From assembly GCA_005885515.1 (NCBI GenBank), contig VAWK01000021.1:1786-47456 (forward strand): 45,671 bases of DNA, read 5' to 3'. Shown piece after piece: positions 17,181 to 24,711 of the stretch. Position 1 is the first letter of the stretch; each line of letters opens with the position of its first letter. The notes under the pieces are model-generated. The model was not told where the DNA came from. It saw nothing but the letters and a program-made list of their open reading frames with translations, and made no database searches. This DNA comes from Actinomycetota bacterium. GTDB taxonomy: Bacteria > Actinomycetota > Thermoleophilia > Solirubrobacterales > Solirubrobacteraceae. Made by a program: the position numbers and the translations under genes.

Positions 17181-17663
17181 TCAGGAGGTGGTGTCCGAGC
17201 TCGCCTCTGCCGCTCCGGGAGCGGCCTGCGACTCGCCAGCGCCGTCCGCGGCGAGGCCCGGCGAAGCGGCCGGCGCTTGAGCGGCCGGCTGTTGAGCGGT
17301 CGGCTCGGGCGCCGCGTGGCGCGAGGGCGCGATCGCGGCCGGCGCGTCCGGCGTCTCGGGCACGCCCGGCTTCAGCTTGACGATGCGAAAGCGCAGCACC
17401 TCGTCGGCGATGCGCAGCGAGCGATCGAGCGTGCGCAGCAGCTCCGGCGTGCCAGCGTGGAACTGCAGCAGGTGATACTCGGCCACCTCGCGGCGATCGA
17501 TCGCGTATGCCAGCGTGCGGTTGCCCCACTCAGCGTGGCGCAGGAGCTCGCCCTGCGCCTCGATCGCGGCGCGGGCCTCGGCCAGCGGCCGCGCGCGGGC
17601 CTCATCCTGGGCCTGCGGGTCGAGCAGCATGACCAGGTCGTAGGTAGGTGCCGGTTGCGCCAT
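17181..17663 (-). CDS. rpsF: 30S ribosomal protein bS6 with extended tail
   Basis: 160 residues; typical bS6 is about 95-100. Residues 1-98 are the ferredoxin-like core: YDLVMLLDPQAQ, GNRTLAYAIDRREVAEYHLLQF, then LLRTLDRSLRIADEVLRFRIVKL. The last 60 residues are a disordered Ala/Pro/Glu-rich tail. It binds 16S rRNA with S18. The ATG at 17663 is 19 bases after otsA, so the ribosomal genes may share the trehalose promoter as well as having their own. Confidence 0.94.
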   Translation of the reverse strand: MAQPAPTYDLVMLLDPQAQDEARARPLAEARAAIEAQGELLRHAEWGNRTLAYAIDRREVAEYHLLQFHAGTPELLRTLDRSLRIADEVLRFRIVKLKPGVPETPDAPAAIAPSRHAAPEPTAQQPAAQAPAASPGLAADGAGESQAAPGAAEASSDTTS

Positions 17664-17682
17664 GTCGAATCGGCGGGACAGG

Positions 17683-19185
17683 TTAGCGGCTGCGGCCCTT
17701 CGCCCGTATGTCAGCCAGCTGCTCGTCGATCCAGTCGCCCGGGTCGCGCGAGGTGACGATCTGGGCGAGCCCTTCCGCACGGCGCCGGCGCTCGCGCGGC
17801 GGCATCGTCAGCGCCGCGTAGATCGAGTTGGCCAGCTCCTGGATGTCGAACGGGTTGACCGACAGCGCGTACTCGCCGAGCTCCTCGTGCGCGCCGGTGT
17901 TCTCGGACAGGATCGACACGCCCTCGCGCTCGTTGACGATCGGCCCCTCCTTGGCGACGAGGTTCATGCCATCGAACATGGCGTTGACCAGCAGCACGTC
18001 GTAGTGCTTGTAGGCGGCCATCGCCTCGTCGAGGTCGTCGCGCAGCTTGAGCTGTATCGGCATCCAATCTGGTGTGCCGTGCCGGTGGTTGACGACCGCC
18101 ACCAGCGCCTCGATGCGCTCCAGGTACTCCGCGTACTGGGGCACGTCCGTTCGCGACGGCATCAGCTGCGCCAGGAACGTCACCCGCTCTGAGAACTCGG
18201 GGTGCTGCGCGAGGAAGAGGTCGAAAGCCGAGAACCCGCGCAGCACGTTCTTGCTCAGGTCGGCGCGGTCGACGCGCAGGATCAAAAAGTCGCGCCGGCG
18301 CTGCAAGAGCTCGCGCTCGAAGGCCTCCACGCGCGCGCTCTGGGCGATCTGGCGGGTGGCCCGGTGGTCGATCGCAAGCGGGTAGGCCCGGACCCACACC
18401 TCGCGGTCCTCGAGGCGCACGAGGCCGTGCCCGAAATCCACCTCCAGGTTCATCAGGTCGCGGCAGCACTGCAGGAAGTTCTGCCTGTATGAGCGCGTGT
18501 GAAAGCCGATGATGTCATTGGCCAACAGGCCGCCGAAGATCTCCTCGCGTATCCGCGTCGGCAGCACCCGCCAGGAGTCGGACTGGGTCCAGGGGATGTG
18601 CACGAAGTGGTGCAGGAACACGTCCGGCCGCGCGCGGCGGACGAGGTCGGGCAGCGTGTAGAGGTGGTAGTCGTGCACCATCACCACCGGTTCGGAGCTG
18701 CCCTCGAGCTCCTCCAGCACCGCCCGGGCGAGGTCCTCGTTGACGACGTTGTAGCCGAACTCGAATGCCTCGATCTCTTCGCGGCGGATGTCGGGGGCGT
18801 TGGAGAGGTCCCACAGGTAGTGCTGGATGAACCACAGCAGCGGGTTGGCGACCACGTTGTAGAAGCGGTCGTAGGCCGCCGCGTCGCTCACCACCAGCCG
18901 CACCTGGAAGTCCTGCCCCGACGGCGAGCGCACGGTGAACGAGCGTTCGCCGTTGCGCCGGGAGGCCTCGGCGTCGTGCTCGCTCATCGCCGAAGCGATC
19001 CAGATCGCGTGGCGATGCGAGGCCAGCCCGGTGAGCGCGGTCACTACCCCGCCCGAGCCGCGCTGTACCTCGCCGGCGGCGTCGAAGGTGACCGGGCCGC
19101 GGTTGCTCACCAGCACGAGCGGAACCTGCTGCGAGCCCGCGCCCTGCGGCGATGCGTCCAGCTGCTGCTCGCTCGTGGCGCCCAC
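17683..19185 (-). CDS. otsA: Trehalose-6-phosphate synthase
   Basis: 500 residues of GT20. It transfers glucose from UDP- or GDP/ADP-glucose to glucose-6-phosphate, giving trehalose-6-phosphate. Family landmarks: LVSNRGPVTF at the start, WFIQHYLWDLSNAP, VVMVHDYHLYTLPDLVR, HHFVHIPWTQSDSWRVLP, GFHTRSYRQNF, RVDRADLSKNVLRGFSAF and DGMNLVAKEGPIVNE, then LSENTGAHEEL. GTG 19185 is chosen; it lies 17 bases after the treT stop, so the two trehalose genes form one unit. No trehalose-6-phosphate phosphatase (otsB) or HAD phosphatase is in the window, so the last step must be encoded elsewhere. Confidence 0.94.
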   Translation of the reverse strand: MGATSEQQLDASPQGAGSQQVPLVLVSNRGPVTFDAAGEVQRGSGGVVTALTGLASHRHAIWIASAMSEHDAEASRRNGERSFTVRSPSGQDFQVRLVVSDAAAYDRFYNVVANPLLWFIQHYLWDLSNAPDIRREEIEAFEFGYNVVNEDLARAVLEELEGSSEPVVMVHDYHLYTLPDLVRRARPDVFLHHFVHIPWTQSDSWRVLPTRIREEIFGGLLANDIIGFHTRSYRQNFLQCCRDLMNLEVDFGHGLVRLEDREVWVRAYPLAIDHRATRQIAQSARVEAFERELLQRRRDFLILRVDRADLSKNVLRGFSAFDLFLAQHPEFSERVTFLAQLMPSRTDVPQYAEYLERIEALVAVVNHRHGTPDWMPIQLKLRDDLDEAMAAYKHYDVLLVNAMFDGMNLVAKEGPIVNEREGVSILSENTGAHEELGEYALSVNPFDIQELANSIYAALTMPPRERRRRAEGLAQIVTSRDPGDWIDEQLADIRAKGRSR

Positions 19186-19202
19186 GCTGGCTTAGCCCAT
19201 GC

Positions 19203-20438
19203 TCACGCTTCGTCCAGCTCGTGGAAGATGAGCAGATAGTCGCGCAGGTAGCGCGGCATCAGAAAGTGCGCGCGCACGTGCTCCTTGCCGCGGCGGCCGA
19301 GGAACTTGCCCAGGGCGGGGTCTTTGAGCACGTCCAGCGCGCGCTCGGCGCACTGCTGGGGGCTCGAGACCAGAAACCCGGTGACCGCGTCCTCGATCTG
19401 CAGCGGTATGCCGCCCACGTTCCCGCCGATGAACGGGCGCGCCTTCCAGATCGCCTCCGCCACCGTCAGCCCGAAGCCCTCGCGGGTGGACTTCTGCACC
19501 ATCACGTCGGAGTGTGACTGGAACGCATTGACCTCGATCGCGCCGACGTTGTTGAAGTTGTTGAGGATGTGGATGTCCGGGTCGCCGTCCGCGTGGGCGA
19601 TGGTCGCGTTGAAGTAGTCCCACCCCTCGGGATCGTCGCTGGCCATCGAGCCGACCAGCGCGAGCTGCACCTCTGGGAGCTTTTGCTTGACGACTCGGTA
19701 GGCGTCGATCACCCCGAGCGGATCCTTCCAGGGATCGAAGCGCGAAACCTGGCACATCAGCGGTCGGTCCACGTCGATCCCGAATTGCCCGCACACGAAC
19801 GCGGCATCCTCCGGCGACAGTGCCATGTTCTTCGGCGTCAGCGGGTCGATCGCGGGCGGCACCACGTGAACCCTGCCGGTCATGCCCGCGGGCACGAACT
19901 CGCGCATGTGAAACAGCGCCTCCGGATAGTGCTTGATGTGCGGCAGCAGGCGGGCGATCGTGCGCTCGTTGGGCGTCGAGAGGTCGATGTGGCAGCGCCA
20001 CAGCCAGCCCTTGGCCTTCTCGGGGACGAGTTCGTACAGCGCCGCCGGCTGCGGGTCGTGGATCAGGCACACGTCCCAGCCGGCCGACAGCTCGCGAGCG
20101 TTCATCTCGTTGTACTGCCGCCACGCCGCCCACTGCTCCTCGTCGAGGTCCTGCGGTGCGCCCTGCAGCGCGTTGTGCATCAGCTTGGTGGCGTTGAAGA
20201 ACTCCTCGCGGCCGTAGATCACCTGCCACTCGCAGTCGAGCCCCACGTCGCGCATCAGCGGAACGAGCGCGTACAGGATCTCCGACACGCCCCCGCCGAA
20301 CGCCGTGGCCGAGATGTGGACCACGCGGCGGTCCTTGAGCGGCTCCGCCAGCTCGCGGATTTCGGCGATCAGCTCGCGCCCGCAAATGTGCGTGTAGTCG
20401 GCGAGCGACTTGCTGGCAACTGCGACGGGCTGAAGCAC
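19203..20438 (-). CDS. treT: Trehalose synthase TreT (GT4, nucleotide-sugar dependent)
   Basis: 411 residues, the size of archaeal and thermophile TreT. It joins a nucleotide-diphosphate glucose directly to glucose to give trehalose. Marker segments: VVHISATAFGGGVSEILYALVPLM, LHNALQG-like KLMHNALQG, LIHDPQPAALYELVP, WRCHIDLSTPN, PPAIDPLTPKNM, SRFDPWKDPLGVIDAYR and REGFGLTVAEAIWKARP with the E-x7-E of GT4 enzymes. GTG 20438 is chosen; the sequence TATATC stands about 10 bases upstream, so the leader may be very short. Co-transcribed with otsA, it gives a second route to the same osmolyte that needs no phosphatase. Confidence 0.9.
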   Translation of the reverse strand: MLQPVAVASKSLADYTHICGRELIAEIRELAEPLKDRRVVHISATAFGGGVSEILYALVPLMRDVGLDCEWQVIYGREEFFNATKLMHNALQGAPQDLDEEQWAAWRQYNEMNARELSAGWDVCLIHDPQPAALYELVPEKAKGWLWRCHIDLSTPNERTIARLLPHIKHYPEALFHMREFVPAGMTGRVHVVPPAIDPLTPKNMALSPEDAAFVCGQFGIDVDRPLMCQVSRFDPWKDPLGVIDAYRVVKQKLPEVQLALVGSMASDDPEGWDYFNATIAHADGDPDIHILNNFNNVGAIEVNAFQSHSDVMVQKSTREGFGLTVAEAIWKARPFIGGNVGGIPLQIEDAVTGFLVSSPQQCAERALDVLKDPALGKFLGRRGKEHVRAHFLMPRYLRDYLLIFHELDEA

Positions 20439-20512
20439 GCGGCCGCACGATATATGACGGCGGATGCGTGTTTGGCGGGCGCCGCGGCTGCGCGCTAACT
20501 ATCTTCTGCGAG

Positions 20513-22306
20513 GTGCTGAGCGGGCGCCTGTACCGTGCGGCCTTGCTGCCGATCCCCTTCGCTCTCGCGATCGCGGCCCTGTCGTTCGCCTCGCGACCGC
20601 AGCCGCTCACCTCCTCGCTGGCTCCGGACGCGTTCGAAGGCGCGCGCGCGTTTGCCGAAATGAACACGCTTGCCAGGGAATACCCGCACAGGCGCCCCGG
20701 CAGCCGCGGCGACCGCCTGCTGGCGGCGCACGTGGCACGCGATCTGGAAGGCCTGGGGGGCACTGCGGGGGGCGGCTTCACCGTGCGCAAGCGCAGCTTC
20801 AGCGCGCAGACGATCGACGGCCAGCGCACGCTGAGGACCGTGATCGCACTGCGGCCCGGTGCCACCAACGCGGCCCCGGTCGCGATCCTCGCCCATCGCG
20901 ACGCGGCCGGCCCGAGCGCGCGCGCCGAGCTGTCGGGCACCGCCGCGCTGCTGGAGCTCGCGCGCGTGTTCGCGGCGCGCGAGACCCAGCGCACGATCGT
21001 GCTGGTGTCGACGAGCGGAGGCAGCGGCGGCGACGCCGGCGCGGCGGAGTTCGCCGCCCATGAAGGCGCGTCGTTTGACGCCGCGATCGTGCTCGGCGAC
21101 GTCGCCGCGGCGCGCACGCGCGAGCCGCTGGTGGTGCCGTACTCGGACGGACTGGGCTCGGCGCCGCTATCCCTGCAGCGGACGGTTGGCGACGCGATCG
21201 CGCGGGAGACTGGCCCGCGGCCGGCGGCGCCGAGCGTGCTGGGGCAGATCGCGCATCTCGCCTTTCCCTTCACGGTGGGCGAACAGGGCCCGCTCAACGA
21301 GGGCGGCGTGCCCGCCGTGCTGATCCAGGCGTCGGGCGAACGCGGCCCGGCGGCGAGCGAGGCGGTGAGCGAGGAACGGCTCGAAGGCCTCGGGCGCGCC
21401 GCGCTGAGCGCGGTGGACGCCCTGGACCGCGCACGCAGCATCCCGCGGCGCGCGCAGACGGGCCTGCAGCTTCAGCACAAGACGTTCCCCGCCTGGGCGC
21501 TGCGCCTGCTGCTCGCCGCACTGCTGGCGGCGCCGCTGATCGTCGCCATCGACGGGCTGGCGCGGGTGCGGCGTCGTGGCCTGGGCGCGGGGCGCTGGAC
21601 GCTGTGGACGCTCGCGTGCGGGCTGCCGTTCTTGGCGTGCGCGCTGTTCGCTCGCCTGCTCGGGGCTTCGGGGGTTTTGGGCGTGGCGCCCGCCACCCCG
21701 CTCCCGCCGTCCGGGCTGCATCTCGGCGGAGCCGCCCTGAGCGGCGTCGCGGCCGTCGCGCTGGTGCTCGCGCTGGCCTGGCTGATGTGGCCGATGCTGG
21801 TCCGGCGGCTGGGCCTGACGGCAGCACCCCACCCCGAGGCGGCCGGCGTGACGACGCTGCTCGCGCTGCTCGTCGTGGCCGTGCTGGCGTGGGCCATAAA
21901 CCCGTTCGCCGCGCTGCTCCTGCTGCCGGCCGCGCACCTGTGGCTGCTGGTGGTGTCTCCCGAGCTGCGCCCGCGCCGGGCGGGCGCCTTGGCGCTGATC
22001 GGACTCGGGTTGCTGCCGCTGGCGGTGGTGACCGCCTTCTATGTGCGCGAGCTCGGGTTGGGCCCGGGGCAGCTCGCCTGGTCGGCGGTGCTGCTCCTCG
22101 CCGGCGGACACATCGGGATCGCCGGGTCGCTGCTGTGGAGCATCGTGTTCGGCTGCGCCGCCGGCATGACCCTGGTGGCGCTGCGGACGCCTCCGTCGGC
22201 TCGGGCGCCCGAGCCCGACGAAGGCATGGAGATCACGATTCGCGGCCCGCTCGGATACGCCGGCCCCGGCTCGCTTGGCGGGACGGAGTCCGCTCTGCGA
22301 CGATGA
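20513..22306 (+). CDS. Multi-TM membrane protein with degenerate M28 peptidase domain
   Basis: 597 residues from GTG 20513 (612 if GTG 20468 is used; a TAACTA -10-like site at 20497-20502 favours the later start). After one N-terminal helix (LLPIPFALAIAALSF) comes a domain of about 300 residues with the M28 aminopeptidase layout: EYPHRRPGSRGD, AILAHRDAAGP, ELSGTAALLELARVF, VLVSTSGGSGG, and a late AHLAFPF / GVPAVLIQASGERG. The C-terminal half has seven to eight hydrophobic helices. The first ligand pair H-x-D (128 and 130) remains, but the bridging Asp and catalytic Glu-Glu of M28 enzymes are replaced (ARAELSG and STSGGSGG). It is therefore probably not a working peptidase. The role is unknown; the sortase gene follows 7 bases later. 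Confidence 0.75.
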   Translation: MLSGRLYRAALLPIPFALAIAALSFASRPQPLTSSLAPDAFEGARAFAEMNTLAREYPHRRPGSRGDRLLAAHVARDLEGLGGTAGGGFTVRKRSFSAQTIDGQRTLRTVIALRPGATNAAPVAILAHRDAAGPSARAELSGTAALLELARVFAARETQRTIVLVSTSGGSGGDAGAAEFAAHEGASFDAAIVLGDVAAARTREPLVVPYSDGLGSAPLSLQRTVGDAIARETGPRPAAPSVLGQIAHLAFPFTVGEQGPLNEGGVPAVLIQASGERGPAASEAVSEERLEGLGRAALSAVDALDRARSIPRRAQTGLQLQHKTFPAWALRLLLAALLAAPLIVAIDGLARVRRRGLGAGRWTLWTLACGLPFLACALFARLLGASGVLGVAPATPLPPSGLHLGGAALSGVAAVALVLALAWLMWPMLVRRLGLTAAPHPEAAGVTTLLALLVVAVLAWAINPFAALLLLPAAHLWLLVVSPELRPRRAGALALIGLGLLPLAVVTAFYVRELGLGPGQLAWSAVLLLAGGHIGIAGSLLWSIVFGCAAGMTLVALRTPPSARAPEPDEGMEITIRGPLGYAGPGSLGGTESALRR

Positions 22307-22313
22307 TGGGGCT

Positions 22314-23393
22314 GTGTCACGGATGCTCAGCACGCTCAGGCGACCCGCGCGCGAGGCGAGCGCGACCGACATCGCCGCACGCGCAACGGACGCCGCCATG
22401 GTCGCCGCCGATGCTGCAATAAGGGCCGCCGACGCCGCGATCAAGGCGGCCGAGGCTGCCGTCCGCCTGGTCGACGAGCATGAGGGGGAGGTCATTGTGC
22501 TGCAGCCCGCACCGAGGCCAGCGGCCGGCCATCAGTTGGGGTCCGGGCTAGTGCCGCCTGCGTCGACCGGTGGTCCGTTCGCGGAGACGACACGGCCGTG
22601 GAGATTGGCGCCGGTGCGCGGGCTGGCGATCCTGTTGATCCTCCTCGGCACGCTCGCCGTGACCGACGCGGTGGTCACACTGGTGTGGCAGGAGCCGGTC
22701 TCGGCGCTGTACGCGAAGCTGCGCCAGGACCATCTGAGCGGCGCCCTGAAGAAGGAGGAACGCGCGCTCCCCACGCCCGCCGAGCGGCGGGCGCTGGCGG
22801 GCCTCACCAGCGAACGCGCACGCATCGCCTTCCTCGCCTCCGCCCTGCGGCGGCGCGCCCGCGATGGCAGTCCGGTGGGCCGCATCCGCATCCCGCGCAT
22901 CGGCATCAGCTTCGTGGTCGTCAACGGCACCAGCACCTCTGCGCTCGAGAGCGGTCCGGGGATCTACCCCGCAACGGCCTTCCCGGGGCTCGGAGGCACG
23001 ACTGCGATCGCCGGGCACCGGACCACGTATCTGGCGCCCTTCCGCCACATCGACGAGCTGCGACCCGGCGACCGGATCATGCTGGATATGCCGTACGCGC
23101 GCTTGACCTACGTCGTCACGGGCAGGACCGTGGTGGCGCCCTCCGACGTGCGCGCGGCGGTCGCCTACCTCGGCTACCCACGGCTGGTGCTGTCGGCCTG
23201 CACGCCGCTGTTCAGCGCGGCCAAACGCGTGCTGGTGTTCGCCGGGCTGCAGCGAGCCTCGCTCGTGGAACGCGGACGCGTGCTGCCCGGCCGCGGTGCG
23301 CGGGCGGCCGCCGCCAAGCGCGCGCCCGTGGTCACCAACGGTGCTCGAAGCCGCGCTCCGCGACCGGCTGGCCGCGCTCGTCCAGCAGCGTGA
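22314..23393 (+). CDS. Sortase (class D/E-like) with cytoplasmic amphipathic N-terminus
   Basis: 359 residues. A cytoplasmic N-terminus (1-100) holds a heptad-like run, [21 protein letters not shown] (about 31-51). One TM helix follows (about 102-124: [20 protein letters not shown]), then a coiled linker and the sortase barrel with [16 protein letters not shown]235 in [15 protein letters not shown], catalytic C296 in VLSACTPL and R305 in SAAKR. Sortases anchor secreted proteins to peptidoglycan or pili. No LPxTG-type substrate gene is visible in the window. GTG 22314 is preceded by GATGGGG; ATG 22323 is the alternative. Its 3' end overlaps thiL on the other strand by 62 bases, and the last 40 residues are Ala/Arg-rich. 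Confidence 0.85.
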   Translation: MSRMLSTLRRPAREASATDIAARATDAAMVAADAAIRAADAAIKAAEAAVRLVDEHEGEVIVLQPAPRPAAGHQLGSGLVPPASTGGPFAETTRPWRLAPVRGLAILLILLGTLAVTDAVVTLVWQEPVSALYAKLRQDHLSGALKKEERALPTPAERRALAGLTSERARIAFLASALRRRARDGSPVGRIRIPRIGISFVVVNGTSTSALESGPGIYPATAFPGLGGTTAIAGHRTTYLAPFRHIDELRPGDRIMLDMPYARLTYVVTGRTVVAPSDVRAAVAYLGYPRLVLSACTPLFSAAKRVLVFAGLQRASLVERGRVLPGRGARAAAAKRAPVVTNGARSRAPRPAGRARPAA

Positions 23394-24327
23394 CGCCGGG
23401 CGGACCCTCGACCACCTCGCCGATCCAGCTGACAGCAGCGCCCCCCACCCGGGCAACCGCGTCCTGCACCCGCGCGCGAGCCGCGGGGGGCGCGCAGAAG
23501 CACAGCTCGTAGTCTTCACCTGCGCCCACGGCGAGCTGCCAGGGCGCCAGGCCCAGCTCCGCGCCGATCTCCGCGACGCCCGCCTCCAGGGGCAGGGCGG
23601 CGAGCTCCACGCGCACGCACGCGCCGCTGCAGTCGCCGATGTGCCCGGCGTCGGTGGCCAGACCGTCCGAGAGGTCGATCATCGCGCGCACGCCCGCGGC
23701 CGCCAGCGCGCGGCCCTCGGCCAGTCGCGGCGAGGGCTCGCGCGCGCGCGCCAGCGCAAGCTCCCGTCCCGGCGCGCGCCGGGCGCGCCCCTCGAGCACG
23801 GCGAGGCCGGCACCCGCGCCGCCGAGGCGCCCGGTCACGCCTACGAGGTCGCCGGTACGCGCGCCATCGCGCCCCACCAGCCGCTCGCTGTCCTCGCTCC
23901 AGCCCACTGCCGTGACGGACACGGTCAGCGCCGGCGCGGCGATCACGTCGCCGCCCGCGATCGTCGTGCCGGTGGCGGCCGCCAGCGCCCGCGCTCCGCG
24001 TACGAGCTCCAGCGCTTGGCGCTCGCCGAAGCCCGCCGGCAGGCCGAGCACGAGATACGCCTCGCCCGGGTCGGCGCCCATCGCGGCGAGGTCGGACAGC
24101 GCGCCGGCGAGCGCCCGGCGCCCCACCTGTGCGGGCGTGGACCAGCCTGGACGCAGGCGGAAGTGCACCCCCTCGACCATCGCGTCGACCGACACCACGC
24201 ACACTGGCCGCGCGCGCACGACAGACGCATCGTCGCCGATCGCCCGCAGCACGCGCGGATCCCGGGCCGGCTGCTCGGCGCGGGCGCGCTCGGAGGGCAG
24301 TGTCGCTTCTGAGGCGCTGCCGCTCAA
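23332..24327 (-). CDS. thiL: Thiamine-monophosphate kinase
   Basis: 331 residues from TTG 24327. ThiL phosphorylates thiamine monophosphate to thiamine diphosphate using ATP. It has the PurM/AIRS-like fold with [81 protein letters not shown] and [12 protein letters not shown]. The conserved N-terminal helix ([13 protein letters not shown]) is encoded upstream of 24327 in the same frame, but no ATG, GTG or TTG precedes it; the only candidates are CTG 24378, which overlaps the infA stop as CTGA, or ATA 24366. The real protein may thus be up to 348 residues. It follows infA directly. Confidence 0.88.
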   Translation of the reverse strand: MSGSASEATLPSERARAEQPARDPRVLRAIGDDASVVRARPVCVVSVDAMVEGVHFRLRPGWSTPAQVGRRALAGALSDLAAMGADPGEAYLVLGLPAGFGERQALELVRGARALAAATGTTIAGGDVIAAPALTVSVTAVGWSEDSERLVGRDGARTGDLVGVTGRLGGAGAGLAVLEGRARRAPGRELALARAREPSPRLAEGRALAAAGVRAMIDLSDGLATDAGHIGDCSGACVRVELAALPLEAGVAEIGAELGLAPWQLAVGAGEDYELCFCAPPAARARVQDAVARVGGAAVSWIGEVVEGPPGVTLLDERGQPVAERGFEHRW

Positions 24328-24374
24328 CTCGGCGGCGATCGACTCGATGAGGGAGCGCTCAGCTATGCCGCGGC

Positions 24375-24602
24375 TCAGCGATGGCGGTAGACGATCCGCG
24401 CGCGGTCCAGGTCATACGGGGACAGCTCGCAGCGCACGCGGTCGCCGGGCAGGATGCGGATGCGAAAGCGCCGCATCTTGCCCGCCACGTGGCCGAGGAC
24501 GATGTGATCGTTGTCGAGCTTCACTCGGAACATGGCGTTGGGCAGCGCCTCGATCACCTCGCCCTCGAATTCAACCTTGTCCTCCTTTGCCACGTCACGC
24601 AT
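24375..24602 (-). CDS. infA: Translation initiation factor IF-1
   Basis: 75 residues from ATG 24602, or the standard 72 from GTG 24593 ([12 protein letters not shown]). The S1/OB-fold is unmistakable: [66 protein letters not shown]-1 occludes the 30S A site during initiation. Differences from the usual actinobacterial sequence include LGHVAG for LAHISG and RRFRI for RKHYI. It is not in a ribosomal protein operon but lies before thiL and after a penicillin-binding protein gene, so it may be an extra copy. Confidence 0.92.
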   Translation of the reverse strand: MRDVAKEDKVEFEGEVIEALPNAMFRVKLDNDHIVLGHVAGKMRRFRIRILPGDRVRCELSPYDLDRARIVYRHR

Positions 24603-24711
24603 CCCATCCGGGCCGCGCAAGCGCGACGACCCTAACTTCGATATCAACTCTCAAACTACCAGCGCATCGCACGAGGAGGGTGTCGAGCCGCCTGCGCCGC
24701 GGCGCGACTGC

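Noticed and set aside
21167-22495. Minus-strand frame of 442 codons opposite the M28-like gene
   Set aside because: Low-complexity Arg/Gln/Ala-rich translation with no domain; the plus-strand reading has clear domain and TM structure.
22548-22566. PPASTGG in the sortase N-terminus as a sorting signal
   Set aside because: It lacks the LPxTG/LAxTG form and is on the cytoplasmic side of the TM helix.
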